From positions 372,001 through 436,000 of the forward strand of contig JASJZC010000007.1 in assembly GCA_037178855.1 (NCBI GenBank): DNA of 64,000 nucleotides. Reading direction: 5' to 3'. A model generated the notes under the pieces. It was not told the DNA's origin, did no database searches, and saw only the letters and a list, made by a program, of their open reading frames with translations. Below, in pieces: positions 12,325-26,070 of the stretch. The position numbers and the translations under genes are program-made. Origin of the DNA: Oscheius sp. JU75. Its lineage: Eukaryota; Nematoda; Chromadorea; Rhabditida; Rhabditidae. The number at the start of each line of letters is the position of its first letter. Within the stretch, counting starts at the first letter, position 1.

Positions 12325-12530
12325 CCGGGGACACCCATACACCCGCAATGTCATTGTCCCTTTAAGGCAATCGGTGTCTGGATAGGCTTCATGAGTTTCT
12401 TCTTTATCTTTGCCGGAACTACGGGCTGGTTGAAGCAGTTTTTCTACCATGTGCTTGGCATCCTAACCATGCTCAATTTCGTCTACTTCTACAACAAACA
12501 CAAGAAGAATCCGTGGTGAGAGCGACTACT
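12325..12530 (+). CDS. possible exon of a small membrane protein, unrecognised
   Basis: An open stretch encodes CHCPFKAIGVW followed by a strongly hydrophobic region (IGFMSFFFIFAGTTG), a second one (FYHVLGILTMLNFVYFY) and a basic end NKHKKNPW. It can end at TGA or continue through a good donor (tg|gtgaga near 12517). In-frame stops lie upstream without an ATG, so it would have to be an internal or 3' exon. A further short frame starting at 12769 (MAFHCALETYGEK...) ends in TAG at about 12912. No family is recognised and the exons cannot be joined with confidence. Confidence 0.35.
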
Positions 12531-12715
12531 AGAAGATGATAACGAGGTACAAATCCCCTTTGCGGATAGACAAGTCACACTTTCAACCAAACCCTCAGTC
12601 GTTGAAAATACTCTAATTGGCTATGTTCGTATCCATCTTCCAAGCTGCTCGCTACTCACTACATCATCGTTTCTGGTTACTTCGACGCGGCAAGTGGAAC
12701 AAACTATTAACATCT

Positions 12716-12761
12716 CTTTCTAGGACCACACAATGGCACTGCCCTGTGTGGTCCTAGAAAG
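12716..12761. repeat. perfect 17-base inverted repeat with 12-base loop
   Basis: The arms ctttctaggaccacaca (12716-12732) and tgtgtggtcctagaaag (12745-12761) are exactly complementary and are separated by atggcactgccc. The structure could form a stable hairpin in DNA or RNA. It lies among weak coding signals. Confidence 0.8.
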
Positions 12762-12912
12762 GGGCGATGGCCTTTCACTGCGCTCTGGAGACTTACGGCG
12801 AAAAGATTATCGGAATGCATGCCGCTTTCCCTCGGCCAATATTGACAGAAAATTTGGAAACCTATGAGAATCCGATGGTTCCGGAGATCAACATCCCAAA
12901 AGCTGTCAAGTA

Positions 12913-13462
12913 GGGCTAAAAACTCTTAAAGAAAGCAAAAAAGCATTCAATAAGCGATTACAAACAATCTCGCGTGGTTGTGAGTCATCAGTAGCTAGAC
13001 GTCGCTCTATCTTTGTTAGTTGCTAGACTTGTCAATGGACAAGTCCTGGAATTCTGCAATGGCCGGAATTGCCTCTACTTTACCCTATTATCCACTTTAA
13101 TTACGGACCACTATTCTCAAGATCCACATATCGACTACGCTTCAAATGCACATAAAACGTAGGTCTGATTCATCATGTTCCCATGTATTTTGTATAGTTT
13201 ATCACTATACAAAAGCACTTGTATGGTTAGTTTTTCGAATGGAGTTGTAAGAGTTTTTGTGCGCTTGCTATGTGGTTATCCTTTCAGAAACCATTAGTAG
13301 CATCATCCCGAACACCATAAAGAAAAGATGTGGTACCACAATTACTTTACCATTATTGTTTCGTTGAAAAGTGCTGTCCCAAGAAAGAACAGACACTCTT
13401 TGGCAGAAAGAGCTGGTGCAGAACATGCTTGACATCACAGAGTGCGACACATTTATATATGT
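12913..13462. other. spacer, no gene seen
   Basis: The spacer lies between the fragmentary coding signal and the last exon of the clarin-like gene. Only short shadow frames were seen. Confidence 0.4.
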
Positions 13463-15231
13463 CTAGTACAACAAGGCAGTGGGATCAAACGATGGCTGTT
13501 TCATTACCGGTTTAGGACTTTGACAACTCCTGGAGAAGAGCATGAAGATAGGTGGAGTTTGGAGCATACCGATTGCTCCTACTAGGAGGTAGAAACTCCA
13601 ACCAATGCTGAAACAATTATAATTTTGAATTTTTTTCATAAGTCTTTTTAAAAATGCCTTTTTGAAGATTGTCTTTTACCGTTCCATTTTTATACCTGCC
13701 TTGTTAAAAAGTTGACTTTAACTTTCGTAGTAGAAACTAGGTGTTTATTGCAGCTACATAGATAGATTTTAAACTCTGCTATTTTGTTAAAGCTAATGCC
13801 AACCTAACTAGCTGTTCCATGTCTCTTGTCCCCGGATCCGTCTCCGTTAACACCATGTTCACGGGAAACAAATCGGGTCAATCAGGTGTTTCACGCGGAC
13901 GCTCACCCCGTACATCAAGGTTAATGCTGCTGCAGCAGCTACGCGACACATGGATCCGATAGCCCAACGGTTCATCTCAATCCTTCCGATTCGCATAAGG
14001 CTAGTATTTTGTTGTCAATAGGGGAAACAGGGCTGTTGAGCAATATGACACGGACCAATTATAGCACACTTAAATAAACAGAAGCCGCGGCTGTATGACA
14101 GGGGATTATTGGCCTACACCTGGCTGACCACTAGGAAAAAACCCACTTTGCTCTGCCAAACGTAGAAAATCCGCCATTTATTTGCTCTGGGAGGAGAAGA
14201 CTGTCCTTCATGGAGATCTGATACTGGACCAGGAACAAAATTATCACTGCTATCAATGTGAGGGCTGAAAATAGGAACTTTAGGTTTGTAAGACCACTTA
14301 CAGGCAAGCAAACTCCACAAAAAGAGGCCCAAAGTCCCTGCCACACTCTCCTCATCCGGCCGAGCTATCGAAATGACTCCAGTGATGATTCCAATCAAAA
14401 TCCAGATGGCACCAAGGGCAGAAAATGCAAGCATAAGGATCCAGGGTATCCTGGAGTAGAAACTAATGCCAGTTTGGAGCTCGTCGTGAACTATATTATA
14501 GTTTTTATTTGAGCCAAAAGGTCTTACCATTGAACTCGACAGTTTTGGAGCCTAGGCCCCAATCAACTTCCCGAACTCCAATAAAGAGACCAGAGGTGAC
14601 ATGGCTTCTGCCTTCTACTAAGCCACGGTCATTTCCAATAGGAGATGTAACCCAGTTTTCGGTTACTATTGCACAGATTAGAAGGGAGAGGCTGAAAAGA
14701 TGATGATTACTTTTTTCAGTGTTATATCAAAGAAAAGTAATATGTAAAACAGAAAAATCGAGTTTTCATTTTACACGAATTATTTGTAGGCAAAAGAGTC
14801 AAAAAGTCAAACTTACTAAACTTAGCGCTTTTCAAAAGAATGTATTTTATCATGAAACAGAAGAAAACTTGCAGTAATCATTGCTGCAAAAAATTGATGT
14901 TCTAACGGATTTCCGTTTTGCTTGTTTGCCAACGGGGTGTTAATCTCTCGACCGGCAAACTTTAAGCAAACATCGGGATGGCTACTGGGTCCAGATAGTT
15001 AATTTTCTTGGATACAAGACCTTTGACAGAAAGCTAGAGATTTTGTGGGGATCTTCATGAAAGGATGTAACCCAATTTGTACTCTGATTAGAAGCTAGAA
15101 AAGAAGCACTTAACATTGCCAAGATGATACGGGTAAAGTCGGAAAAGTTATTGGAAAACTATTTGAACCAACCTGATTACAAAGGAAAGTATGGATAGCA
15201 AGACAGCAAACCCGTCGCAGAACCGTCCCAT
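13463..15231 (-). CDS. clarin-like tetraspan membrane protein
   Basis: Five exons on the minus strand (15231-15173, 14691-14528, 14490-14302, 14264-14147, 13607-13463) join in frame to about 224 residues, close to the usual size of clarins. TM1 is split by an intron (FAVLLSILSFVI|SLSLLICAIV) and is followed by TENWV. An extracellular loop contains SGLFIGVREVDWGLG, which parallels the YGLFHG...CGLG motif of clarins. TM2 is WILMLAFSALGAIWILIGII. GTLGLFLWSLLA corresponds to the GPLGLYLLSF signature at TM3. The final exon supplies TM4 (WSFYLLVGAIGM) and a short tail ending TALLY. Clarins are membrane proteins tied to sensory-cell junctions and the actin cytoskeleton; a role here is inferred from family only. 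If the fourth intron were retained, a TAG at 14131 would remove TM4. Confidence 0.78.
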
Positions 15232-17052
15232 GGCATTAAAGGACTCTTTCCACTACGGTCAGTGGAGTCTAGGTCTGCGGAAACGGAGTGACCGATACCT
15301 TTTGGCAGAATATCAATAGGAACAGACCCATAGGGCGGAGTCTCTGTGATTAGGCTGCGCGGTGGTGGTCATTCGGCCGGTTCCCGGCTGTTAGCCGTCG
15401 ACAGCCGTCGCCGTTCTCTGGATGTCTGTGTTCGTCCAGTGCGCGCTAGGGAGCAGACACATTTCATGGCAGTAGGTGCAAGGGTCCGAGAGCTCTGAAA
15501 ATGGGTCACGGAACACAAAGAACGTTGGTTGACAGTTAGAGCTCTGAATCAAGGCTCTTGTGCTTGATTATCATGCTCTACCTGACAGCCGACTATTCTC
15601 GAGAGAGAAGAATGAACCCTGCAAGCTCAGGTCACAAGTTTTTAGTGAACAGGACAAATATAACCCATTCTTCCATCAGAGAGTACACTAATCTGCGTGG
15701 ATTAGTAGGTGTCCAGAACAAGTGGTGGTATTAATTTGGTACTCTGTTCCTCAAGATGCTGTCAGGGGTTTTTGCTTTATTCATATTTCAGCTTAAAACT
15801 TTAATGAGTATACAGTTCGTTATGTTGAGTGTTCGTTTATCGACTGTAAGACAAATATGTATTCTAAGTAGCACATTATCATGTTCCGGTACGTCGCTTG
15901 AGCGCTTCTCTTATGATATCGTAGTTGTTTCGTCTACCTGAGATCCCGCTGTTCTAATTAGCAGTCATCTGTTGACGTCCAGCTGACGGCTCCGCCTCGA
16001 GAACGATCAATTCCAACTTTCTACAAGTTTCCAATATGAGGGACCAAAATTTTATTGCACTGGGTCAAAAGACAAATAACCGGTTCTCAATAAATACGTC
16101 AATCAGTGGAAAGTAGGGAGTCATGGGACTGTACACTTGACTAGAATACGGCTCAGCTGGGAAGAAAATACGGACACGTTTAGGGGTAGTGGTGGCACCT
16201 TATTAAGAAAACGCATTTGGCACTAATTTTAGACACGATACTGGGGGGCATAGACGACATGTTGTTCGCCTTCTTCGCGGTATCTTTCACTGGAGTTGTC
16301 GCTCTGCTCATCGTCGTGAACTGTGCGAGTCTCTTGGACAAATCTAAAGTTTTCTTTGTGTTTTTTAAAGTAACAGGTTTGTTTCTCCATCTTCAGAAAG
16401 TAGCCCATATGCTACTTTCCGTATAAATTTGCCATACAGATAAAGGTAAAGTTTCTATCAACGGCAAATATCCTTAGAGAGCTTTGTGAGCCAAGCTCCT
16501 GCGGAGTCTTGCGGCGCCGACCGTTGCGGAGGCTTCCCGAGGAGCCAGATAGGTCGCGGGGCATTACGTTCCAAAGCTGCCCAACCTTTTCTAGGAACGC
16601 CCTCACATTCGTAGCAAGCTACTACCGATTTACCGACTTGCGAGAGAATGGAAGCCTTGGTTGGGCTGCGGCGGGTTTCGAACTTGGAACCCTCTTATTT
16701 TCTTCTTTCTTTTAAATGTTTCCGGTTGTAAGTAATGTCACATTTTCCGTCCTCTTATGTACTACAGCAATATCGTATTTTAGTCTGTCACTTTACATGC
16801 TAATAAAGTGTACCGTACCTGGTGGTGTGTGTCCTCTTGATATCCTTCTCCACAATTTCGCTTTCATCATCGCTCAAGCAGTATCGCCTCTCTCTGAAAA
16901 ATTTCCTCTTCTTCTGCGACTTATACAATTTTAAATAGACCATTGATGCTTACAAGCTGTTGCAAACTCGTGGTTACCGTATGCCACTTCAGCACAAAAT
17001 GTCGCCTGACCAAGCCAATCAGGCGGCAGGCTCCAAAACAAAAAGTGAGTAC
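15232..17052. other. intergenic region with one doubtful hydrophobic ORF
   Basis: No well-supported gene lies here. A plus-strand frame near 16236-16345 encodes ILGGIDDMLFAFFAVSF plus a second hydrophobic run and ends at a possible donor, but partner exons were not found. Around 16655-16690 a gggtttcgaacttggaaccc stretch resembles a tRNA T-arm/B-box and may be a repeat remnant. Confidence 0.4.
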
Positions 17053-20000
17053 TTACAATGTTTCAACCTCATCGAACCCGGACATTGGAGCAACACGGCC
17101 CATATCTCTCTCATAGGCATAGTTCCGGTAGCTGGATCTATCAGGAGGAGACGGTTGCTGGGGAGCATATCTGAAAATGCGGGTCTGCTATAGTCAGAAG
17201 CTGTTTTCAAACCCCCGATGGAAGCGTTCATTTACAACTCTGCCTTCGCGGACTGAATAAGCTCCGGCAGCGTCTCTTCCGTATGTGTCATAGCGTTCTC
17301 CGTCGTCTTGACGATCTCGACGAGTGTACGTTGCATCGAAGCTGCAAAATTGTTACCCATTAACTGGTGGAAGATTATCCTCTTTCCCGAGGTTTATCGA
17401 TCTCTTTCGGTCAGGTGCCTTATTATGCACCTTTCCGAGGATTTATCGACCCTGAGCCGAATGCGCTCTGGAGGTGGCGGAAATTGAGAAAAGGTGATGG
17501 ATAGGAAATAAAGGGTAACATACATACTGTTTCAAGGTCAAAACACAAACTTTTCATAGACGGTGCTTTACTGGTAGCTGAATAGCGAACTGAGCTTCTC
17601 GAACACAAATGATGTGACAAAAGTTCATCTTAGGGATTGAAGACGAGTATATGAGCTCTTTGCATTTAAGAATATAAGTCAGTTTTATTCTATTGTAATT
17701 AAGATTATTGACTTCATATACGTTTCAAGCAACTTTGACTCTTTTCGTGTATTAGGTGAATGTTGCGCTCCAAGAAGTCATAACACGAATGTATTTTGAA
17801 AAAAAAACCGACCTCTCGTTGATTCTCTCCGTGTCTCGGCTTGCTCCCCTTGTTTCTCTGTGATGAGAATGGTAACCATCATCTGTCGCTACCTAAAGCC
17901 TCTTTTCACTAATTGGACAAAAAACGAACCGCTGGAATAATTCTTTCTGTCTTCTCTTTCTCATGAATCATTGTCTCTTTATACAAGGATCCACCGGTCC
18001 CGACGGCTTTCTTAGTAACAGCCGTATCTGTTCCAACTTGGATGCCAACAGCTTTGTTCTCATCAATTGTCGCGATTCTCGTGGTTACAATCTTTTGCTG
18101 CCGTCTTCTTCGACCCCTGAGACAAGCCCACAGAAGACAGGCAAGACAGCAGAGCAGAAGCAGTAGTAGGAGTAAAAGGAGAAGAAGCCATATCCACCAA
18201 GGAAGTCCAGCAACTGAAAAAATTGTATTAGTGGTTATTTGAAACGCTTACGCCAGGTCCTGCCAGCAACAAACCCTCCTCCAAGAGCATACGTGTCTCG
18301 CTGATGAACTGGAGGAATGTAGGCCACAGGCTGCGTGTAGACACCGACAGCTGCTACGGGAGCGATGATCCCACAGGATATGGGAATGGCATGTGTTATA
18401 ATACCAAGTAGAGGTGGTCGTCGTTCACAGGATCTCTAAATAAACATTTTAAATGTACTAGTACTCTATCATCTCTTGTGACAACTTTTTTTCTAGTTTT
18501 GTTTTGGAAATTTCGTCGGAAACAAAATGATACGGAATTCTCCAAGACAAGGTCTTTCATTGGAAGCGTAATGGTACCAAATAGTTTTGTCAAAGATAAA
18601 ATGGTACCTGTCACAAGGACGGCCTTTTCGATGGTCTCTTGTACCATAAGCACTATTAAGCGTCACTTTAGTAGATTTCCTCTCTGACAGTTTAAGAGCA
18701 CTATCACTCAGATAGCAGTGATTTAGGATTTCCAGCCCATTTCGATTATTACCTCAGCACATCCACAGCAGTCGAGTACCCTCACTTGACAAACAAAGTG
18801 AATGTTAGGATCAGGAGCATTGAAATGGACCAGAGTGCGTTTGATGGCCCCGGCTCGTGTATATTGTTCTGTTTCCACACTCTGAAGTACCGTCCCGCTA
18901 CACTGTACACATCTGAAACAATACAATTTTCAAAACAAAAAGGTAGCCCTTCGGCGGCGGGACCCCTTGATACGAATTTTGTTGGCAATGACGAAATGTC
19001 GGGGCTTGTCTTTTTTGGCAGTGACCAAACAGTGGACGCTATAAAACATGACCAAACGAGGAGGAAGCATGAAAGGGGAAGGCGTAAAACAGGAAACGAG
19101 GGTACAGATTGGGAAATTCATAATAAAAGTTTCAAGGTTTGTTTGTTCTTCGGTCACAGATGTTTATTATGCGGGCGAGAGGTTATGAGTCAGCATCAAG
19201 TACAGGAAAGGTAGTTTTGTGGTTGTGAGAGAACTCGAATCTACGGATCCTATATATTTTGTTCCTACTTACAGTATGGATTATTCTAACCTATACAACG
19301 TAAATCACTATTAAATGGGATTGTATCTAATACTTTTTCACATTGTTAAAAATAGACATTTTTAAAGTACTGTTTTCCAGATCCGTGAAGATTTTGCCAA
19401 CGACTAGAGTGAGCAATACTTTAGAACTGTGCGTTTCAAAGTATGACTAAGAAATCGAAAAGTGAGCAATACTTAATGAAACTGCATCTCAAAATATGAT
19501 AAGGAAATCAAAAAGGTTTCTACCGACGAAAACAAGAGCTAACCCGTTTCGAATGGTTGACAAGAACTATCAGCTGTTCCAGAACCCCGAGTTTGCGTTC
19601 TCAAAGTCAATCGTTGTCCTGTCTCGCTCTTACTTACCCTTAACAATTACAGTTTTTGCCGATTAATGTCGCATGGCAAACAGCCCGACTTTCGCCCCCT
19701 TTTAGTATACAGGCACAATGTTTGTGCTGGTTTTGGCTCGGACCTCGGACCGTACAAACTACTTGAGAAAGTTCCAAGTTGAAAAGTACACTAACCCATA
19801 GGAACCGATGAACTGTTCTCCATTCATGGTGCATTGATCGATAATGTAGTCCTGGCTCCTGGTATCTTCCATGTAAAGTTCAAAAGTGTACGGCTGACCG
19901 ACTGCGTAGGCTGAATTCATTCCGGAAGAAAACATAGCATCCTGGACACTGATGTAGCCTGGAAATGTTTAGTTCACAATTATGAGTCTAACTAGGTTAT

Positions 20001-20525
20001 CTAGCTATCCAGCGGTAAAAAGGATAACGCATGAGAAGCTTATTCAATAACGATAATTTTTTTTAGAATTTGTGTTGCTTGAACAGGTCAGATTCTATTT
20101 TAATCATTACTCAAAAGATACTGAATTTATAAAGCTAGATAAGAACCAAACACAAAACATGGAGTGCCCCACTTATTACAAATGATAGCGTCGAGTAAGG
20201 GACCATTGACAGTTTAAAAAACCAATGTAACCGAGCGACTATAGTGGACACAACTTTCATATTATGAGTAGATTCTTTGATCGGGATTGGTGTATTTTGT
20301 TTGAGTATTTGGTCGTCCGAAAGCTTGAAAGATGTGAGAAAGTGCATGAATAGTTTGAAACTCTACTCGTAAAGAAGGAATAGACAAAATGTTATGAAAA
20401 AATATTATGTGCTATTGAAAAGTAACGACCCTACCTCGATGTATTCTAATGGCAGGACTTCCAGCGCTTACAGTACTACTCCACCATAGGAATAGTATCA
20501 ATGCCGCAGTAGCTAGCGACCCCAT
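17053..20525 (-). CDS. small transmembrane ZP-domain (cuticlin-like) protein
   Basis: Seven exons join in frame to about 357 residues: 20525-20435, 19958-19796, 18912-18753, 18435-18252, 18213-17985, 17341-17213 and 17170-17053. A signal peptide (MGSLATAALILFLWWSSTVSA) is followed at once by a segment resembling the C-terminal ZP subdomain: YAVGQPYTFELYM, IIDQCTMNG, then CVQCSG, RTLVHFNAPDPNIHFVCQVR and DCCGCAERSC. Next come a proline-rich linker, a leucine-rich transmembrane helix (WIWLLLLLLLLLLLCCLACLL), a basic stop-transfer RGRRRRQQK and a cytoplasmic tail rich in Arg, Tyr and Asp. ZP proteins form extracellular polymers in cuticle or apical matrix. No N-terminal ZP subdomain is visible; it could hide only in the 0.9-kb third-exon intron. 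The last codon is followed by a strong donor (ttg|taagt overlap), so the tail might extend. Confidence 0.75.
19409..19515. repeat. diverged two-copy tandem repeat, 53-base unit
   Basis: Two adjacent copies begin gtgagcaatactt (19409 and 19462) and end with an aagtatga/aatatgat plus aagaaatcgaaaa/aggaaatcaaaaa motif. The repeat sits inside the large intron of the ZP gene and has diverged, so it is not a recent expansion. Confidence 0.6.
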
Positions 20526-21569
20526 ATCAGAAACAGGGCTACTGCCGAGACAGCCGATTTGTATTTCGTGACCGATGGCAGCAGAAGAATAGCTGTTCCC
20601 CTATGGGCGCTGACTAAACCATATGCGGGGCTGACATTTCCCGAAACGCACCTCCCCTCTCTTTCCCTGCCGGCCCGCCAACGTACGGGCTCTGATTCAT
20701 CGAGCAGACAACACGGCTACCTTTCGACTTCACTGTACGAACTTTCTGTTTACTTTGAGGTTGTGGAGAGTTGTGACGAGAAGAGGCACGGAGGAGCGGT
20801 CAGTGCAAAAATGGGCCTTCACATTGATAACGGGAATACTATTATGTGCTTCATGTTAAGAATTATCGTGCATCGTGGATTTTGTGCTAACAAGACAAAT
20901 GAATACAGAAAATGTGGTAATGCACACATAAAGAAGAGTTACATTTTGAAGTGTCTATCTACAATATACCTTCTGTACACGGAGATTTCTATCTTGTCTG
21001 TTAATGCATCCATAGAAGCAAAAGTATTGTGTTGCAGAGAAAAAAAAATAACGCAATATTCGATATTGTGAATCCGAAAAACTTAGAGTAACGAAGATCA
21101 GCTCTACATCCCCAGTTTTTATTTATTTCTTCCTATATACCACTCCGGCACTCCCCCATTACCTATTCCCTCGCGTCTCTTCATATGTAGTTACGGTAAC
21201 ACAATACGCAATTGTGTACCTCCCGCCCTTTACTCGACCACGCCTTTTTTTAATCGCTCGCAATTATTTAGTTGATTTAGTTTTTGATTTTATCGCTGCC
21301 CTTGCGATCTTTTTTGAATTATTCCCTGTCAAATAATAATAGTCGCTTGTTGTTTGCCATTGTTCCCTTTTTCGAGTCCGAGGGCAGCTCAAATAGACTC
21401 GTTTCCTCCTCGGGCCTCATAGCCCGTGGTCTTCATTACTCGGGTGCAAAAGGAATACTTTGTTTCCTCAACAATTCAGTGGGGAAGGACAGCTTAAGGG
21501 GCTGTGAAGTGGACCCTCAGAATTACTAATGCAAACTGAATACAAAGACTTTATCAAAAACTTTGTGTA
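20526..21569. other. intergenic region between two minus-strand genes
   Basis: This holds the upstream region of the ZP gene and the 3' flank of the carboxylesterase. A 170-codon open frame on the plus strand (20559-21071) is the longest in the region, but it has no domain, codon bias or splice support and is treated as chance. No other feature was recognised. Confidence 0.4.
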
Positions 21570-24430
<2,861 letters not shown>

Positions 24431-25043
24431 CTAAAGGGTTCGTTTCTAAGCAAAGTATGCCAAAAAACAAGATAATGGAACTGTAAAAGGTGCGAAGAAA
24501 CAAAAATCTGCCGCTGTGTTGTGAAAAGTTTCTGAGAGGTAAGGCCGCGTCGGCATAACGGCAAGAACAAACAGTGACGCGGATTCTAATCTGGGTACAA
24601 TTTGTTACACCGAGATTATTTCGGTCTTATTGCTTGTCATAGTCACCTAAAGTTCCCGAATGTTTCAGAATAAAACATATAAGCGAGAAGCAGCAGACGC
24701 ACTTTCTTCAAACGAAATCTACACATATTTTGGGTTTGATAGAAAGCAACAATTTACTGTCAAACGAACTATTTTCTCTGTCTGCGTGTCTGTTTGTCTG
24801 TCTGTCTCAAACCAAAGCAATTAGTGGGCACTGCTTTGTGCGCATACTAATTGTTGGCAAGTCAAGACAGTTTGGGAATAGCTTTGCTGGGAGATGTTGC
24901 TCCTGTAACGGTAGCGCGACTGAAGGATTTTACTCGGACTTGGAAGACGGAGAAGAGTAAACCCATACAGGTGTTATGATAGTGTGCATCGGTGTCTCTC
25001 TGTCCATCTATTTCTCTGCATCAGGAATTGCATGTGTTTTACT
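24431..25043. other. intergenic spacer with repeat-like segment
   Basis: The spacer lies between the carboxylesterase start and the 3' end of the small membrane protein gene. A stretch at about 24780-24905 (tgtctgtctgtct, ggcaagtcaag, tttggga) weakly resembles 3335-3450. No coding exon is supported. Confidence 0.4.
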
Positions 25044-25440
25044 TTAATGTGGATTGTTTCCAGATCGAGATTTTACAGAAACAAGCATGGTTTCTTTCAC
25101 GGTAGATTTTTCATTGCACATCTTCTTCTGACAGAAGAGCCGCTCCCAAAGGGTCTGTAACTTTTCTGTAACTTTTAGTCGGTCGGTTAGCAGCATTCCT
25201 ACGAGAAGGACCAGAAGCGCCTGGAAGAAGAGACAATTATATCAAATTCGAGTTGAACTCACTCCGAGGACGGTGAGAATAAAGATGAGAAGCCTAATCT
25301 CGTCAACGAGCTGGTTCACATCTGTGATAAGTTCTTTGATCCCGCCAAAAACGGTCACTGGTCCTTCTAACAAAATATACTGGTTGAAACGGGATCAATA
25401 TACCTCCAACACCCTTAATCAAACGGTTAAGATGATCCAT
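25044..25440 (-). CDS. 105-residue single-pass membrane protein, unknown
   Basis: Three short exons (25440-25404, 25366-25263, 25220-25044) join exactly in frame with consensus donors and cag/tag acceptors. The protein starts MDHLNRLIKGVGEGPV and has an amphipathic N-terminal ~45 residues (GIKELITDVNQLVDEI). One long hydrophobic helix follows (LLIFILTVLGALLVLLVGML), then a basic, cysteine-containing C-terminal tail of about 40 residues ending SRSGNNPH and TAA. No signal peptide or known domain is seen. Each exon is too short to stand out as an open frame. It is likely a small type III or tail-type membrane protein; no function can be assigned. Confidence 0.6.
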
Positions 25441-25654
25441 GAGTCGATACAACGGCAGGAGAAGTCATAGATTGACCCCAGTAGTCAATTGAGATAACCC
25501 AGGCTCGTTGTTTGCATTACTTGTGTGACCCATCAAAAAAGAGCCGCATGCCCGTAGATGATAAATTCTTTCCCGGCAATGCTATTACTGACAAGAAATG
25601 CTCTATCGGTTTTTCGCTTGTATTCTGCTCGAAATGTTAGAAGATTTTACTGAC

Positions 25655-25681
25655 AGCTGATAAGGTTGACAGCTGCCATTT
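25655..25681 (+). repeat. duplicated tRNA-Glu 5' flank
   Basis: The block agctgataaggttgacagct and the following gccattt recur with one substitution on the minus strand at 22485-22511, at a similar distance upstream of the other tRNA-Glu. This shows that the duplication covers more than the tRNA. Confidence 0.85.
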
Positions 25682-25725
25682 CTTCCCGCTCGATTTGCAT
25701 TCTCTTGAGAATCATTGCTTGTGTG

Positions 25726-25797
25726 TCCGTTGTGGTCTAGTGGTTAGGATTTACGGCTCTCACCCGTAAGGCCCGGGTTCGATTCCCGGCAACGGAA
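25726..25797 (+). tRNA. tRNA-Glu (CTC), second copy
   Basis: Acceptor arms TCCGTTG/CAACGGA, anticodon loop CTCTCAC and T-arm CCGGGTTCGATTCCCGG match the minus-strand copy at 22368-22439 except for one base after the D-arm (A here, G there). About 75 bases of 5' flank and about 20 of 3' flank are also shared, so the two are an inverted duplication. Confidence 0.95.
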
Positions 25798-26070
25798 GAC
25801 CCTTTTGCTTTTTAGTTTGCTTGATGTTTTCTTTCATGATCTCTGTATCTGCATAGCTCTGTTCAAATTAGCCAACATTTTTTATGTGTACTGACAAATA
25901 ATTGTACGCGGTTACATTGTATGCTAATAACAGAAATGAAAAGGAAAATACCTGACAGAAAATATGGCGAATAACTGAAAACTTAAATTATCAGTGTGTG
26001 TTTGAACACGAAAATTTACAGTAACAGGGGAAACTGAAAGCTGTCACAGTTTTTACAAACATGAGAAGAT

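Noticed and set aside
14131-14264. Premature stop in the clarin-like gene
   Set aside because: A good donor (aa|gtgggt) before the stop joins in phase to an exon at 13607-13463 that supplies the missing fourth helix.
20559-21071. 170-codon plus-strand open frame
   Set aside because: It lies upstream of the ZP gene, begins near its antisense start, and has no domain, signal peptide or conserved motif; it looks like a chance frame.
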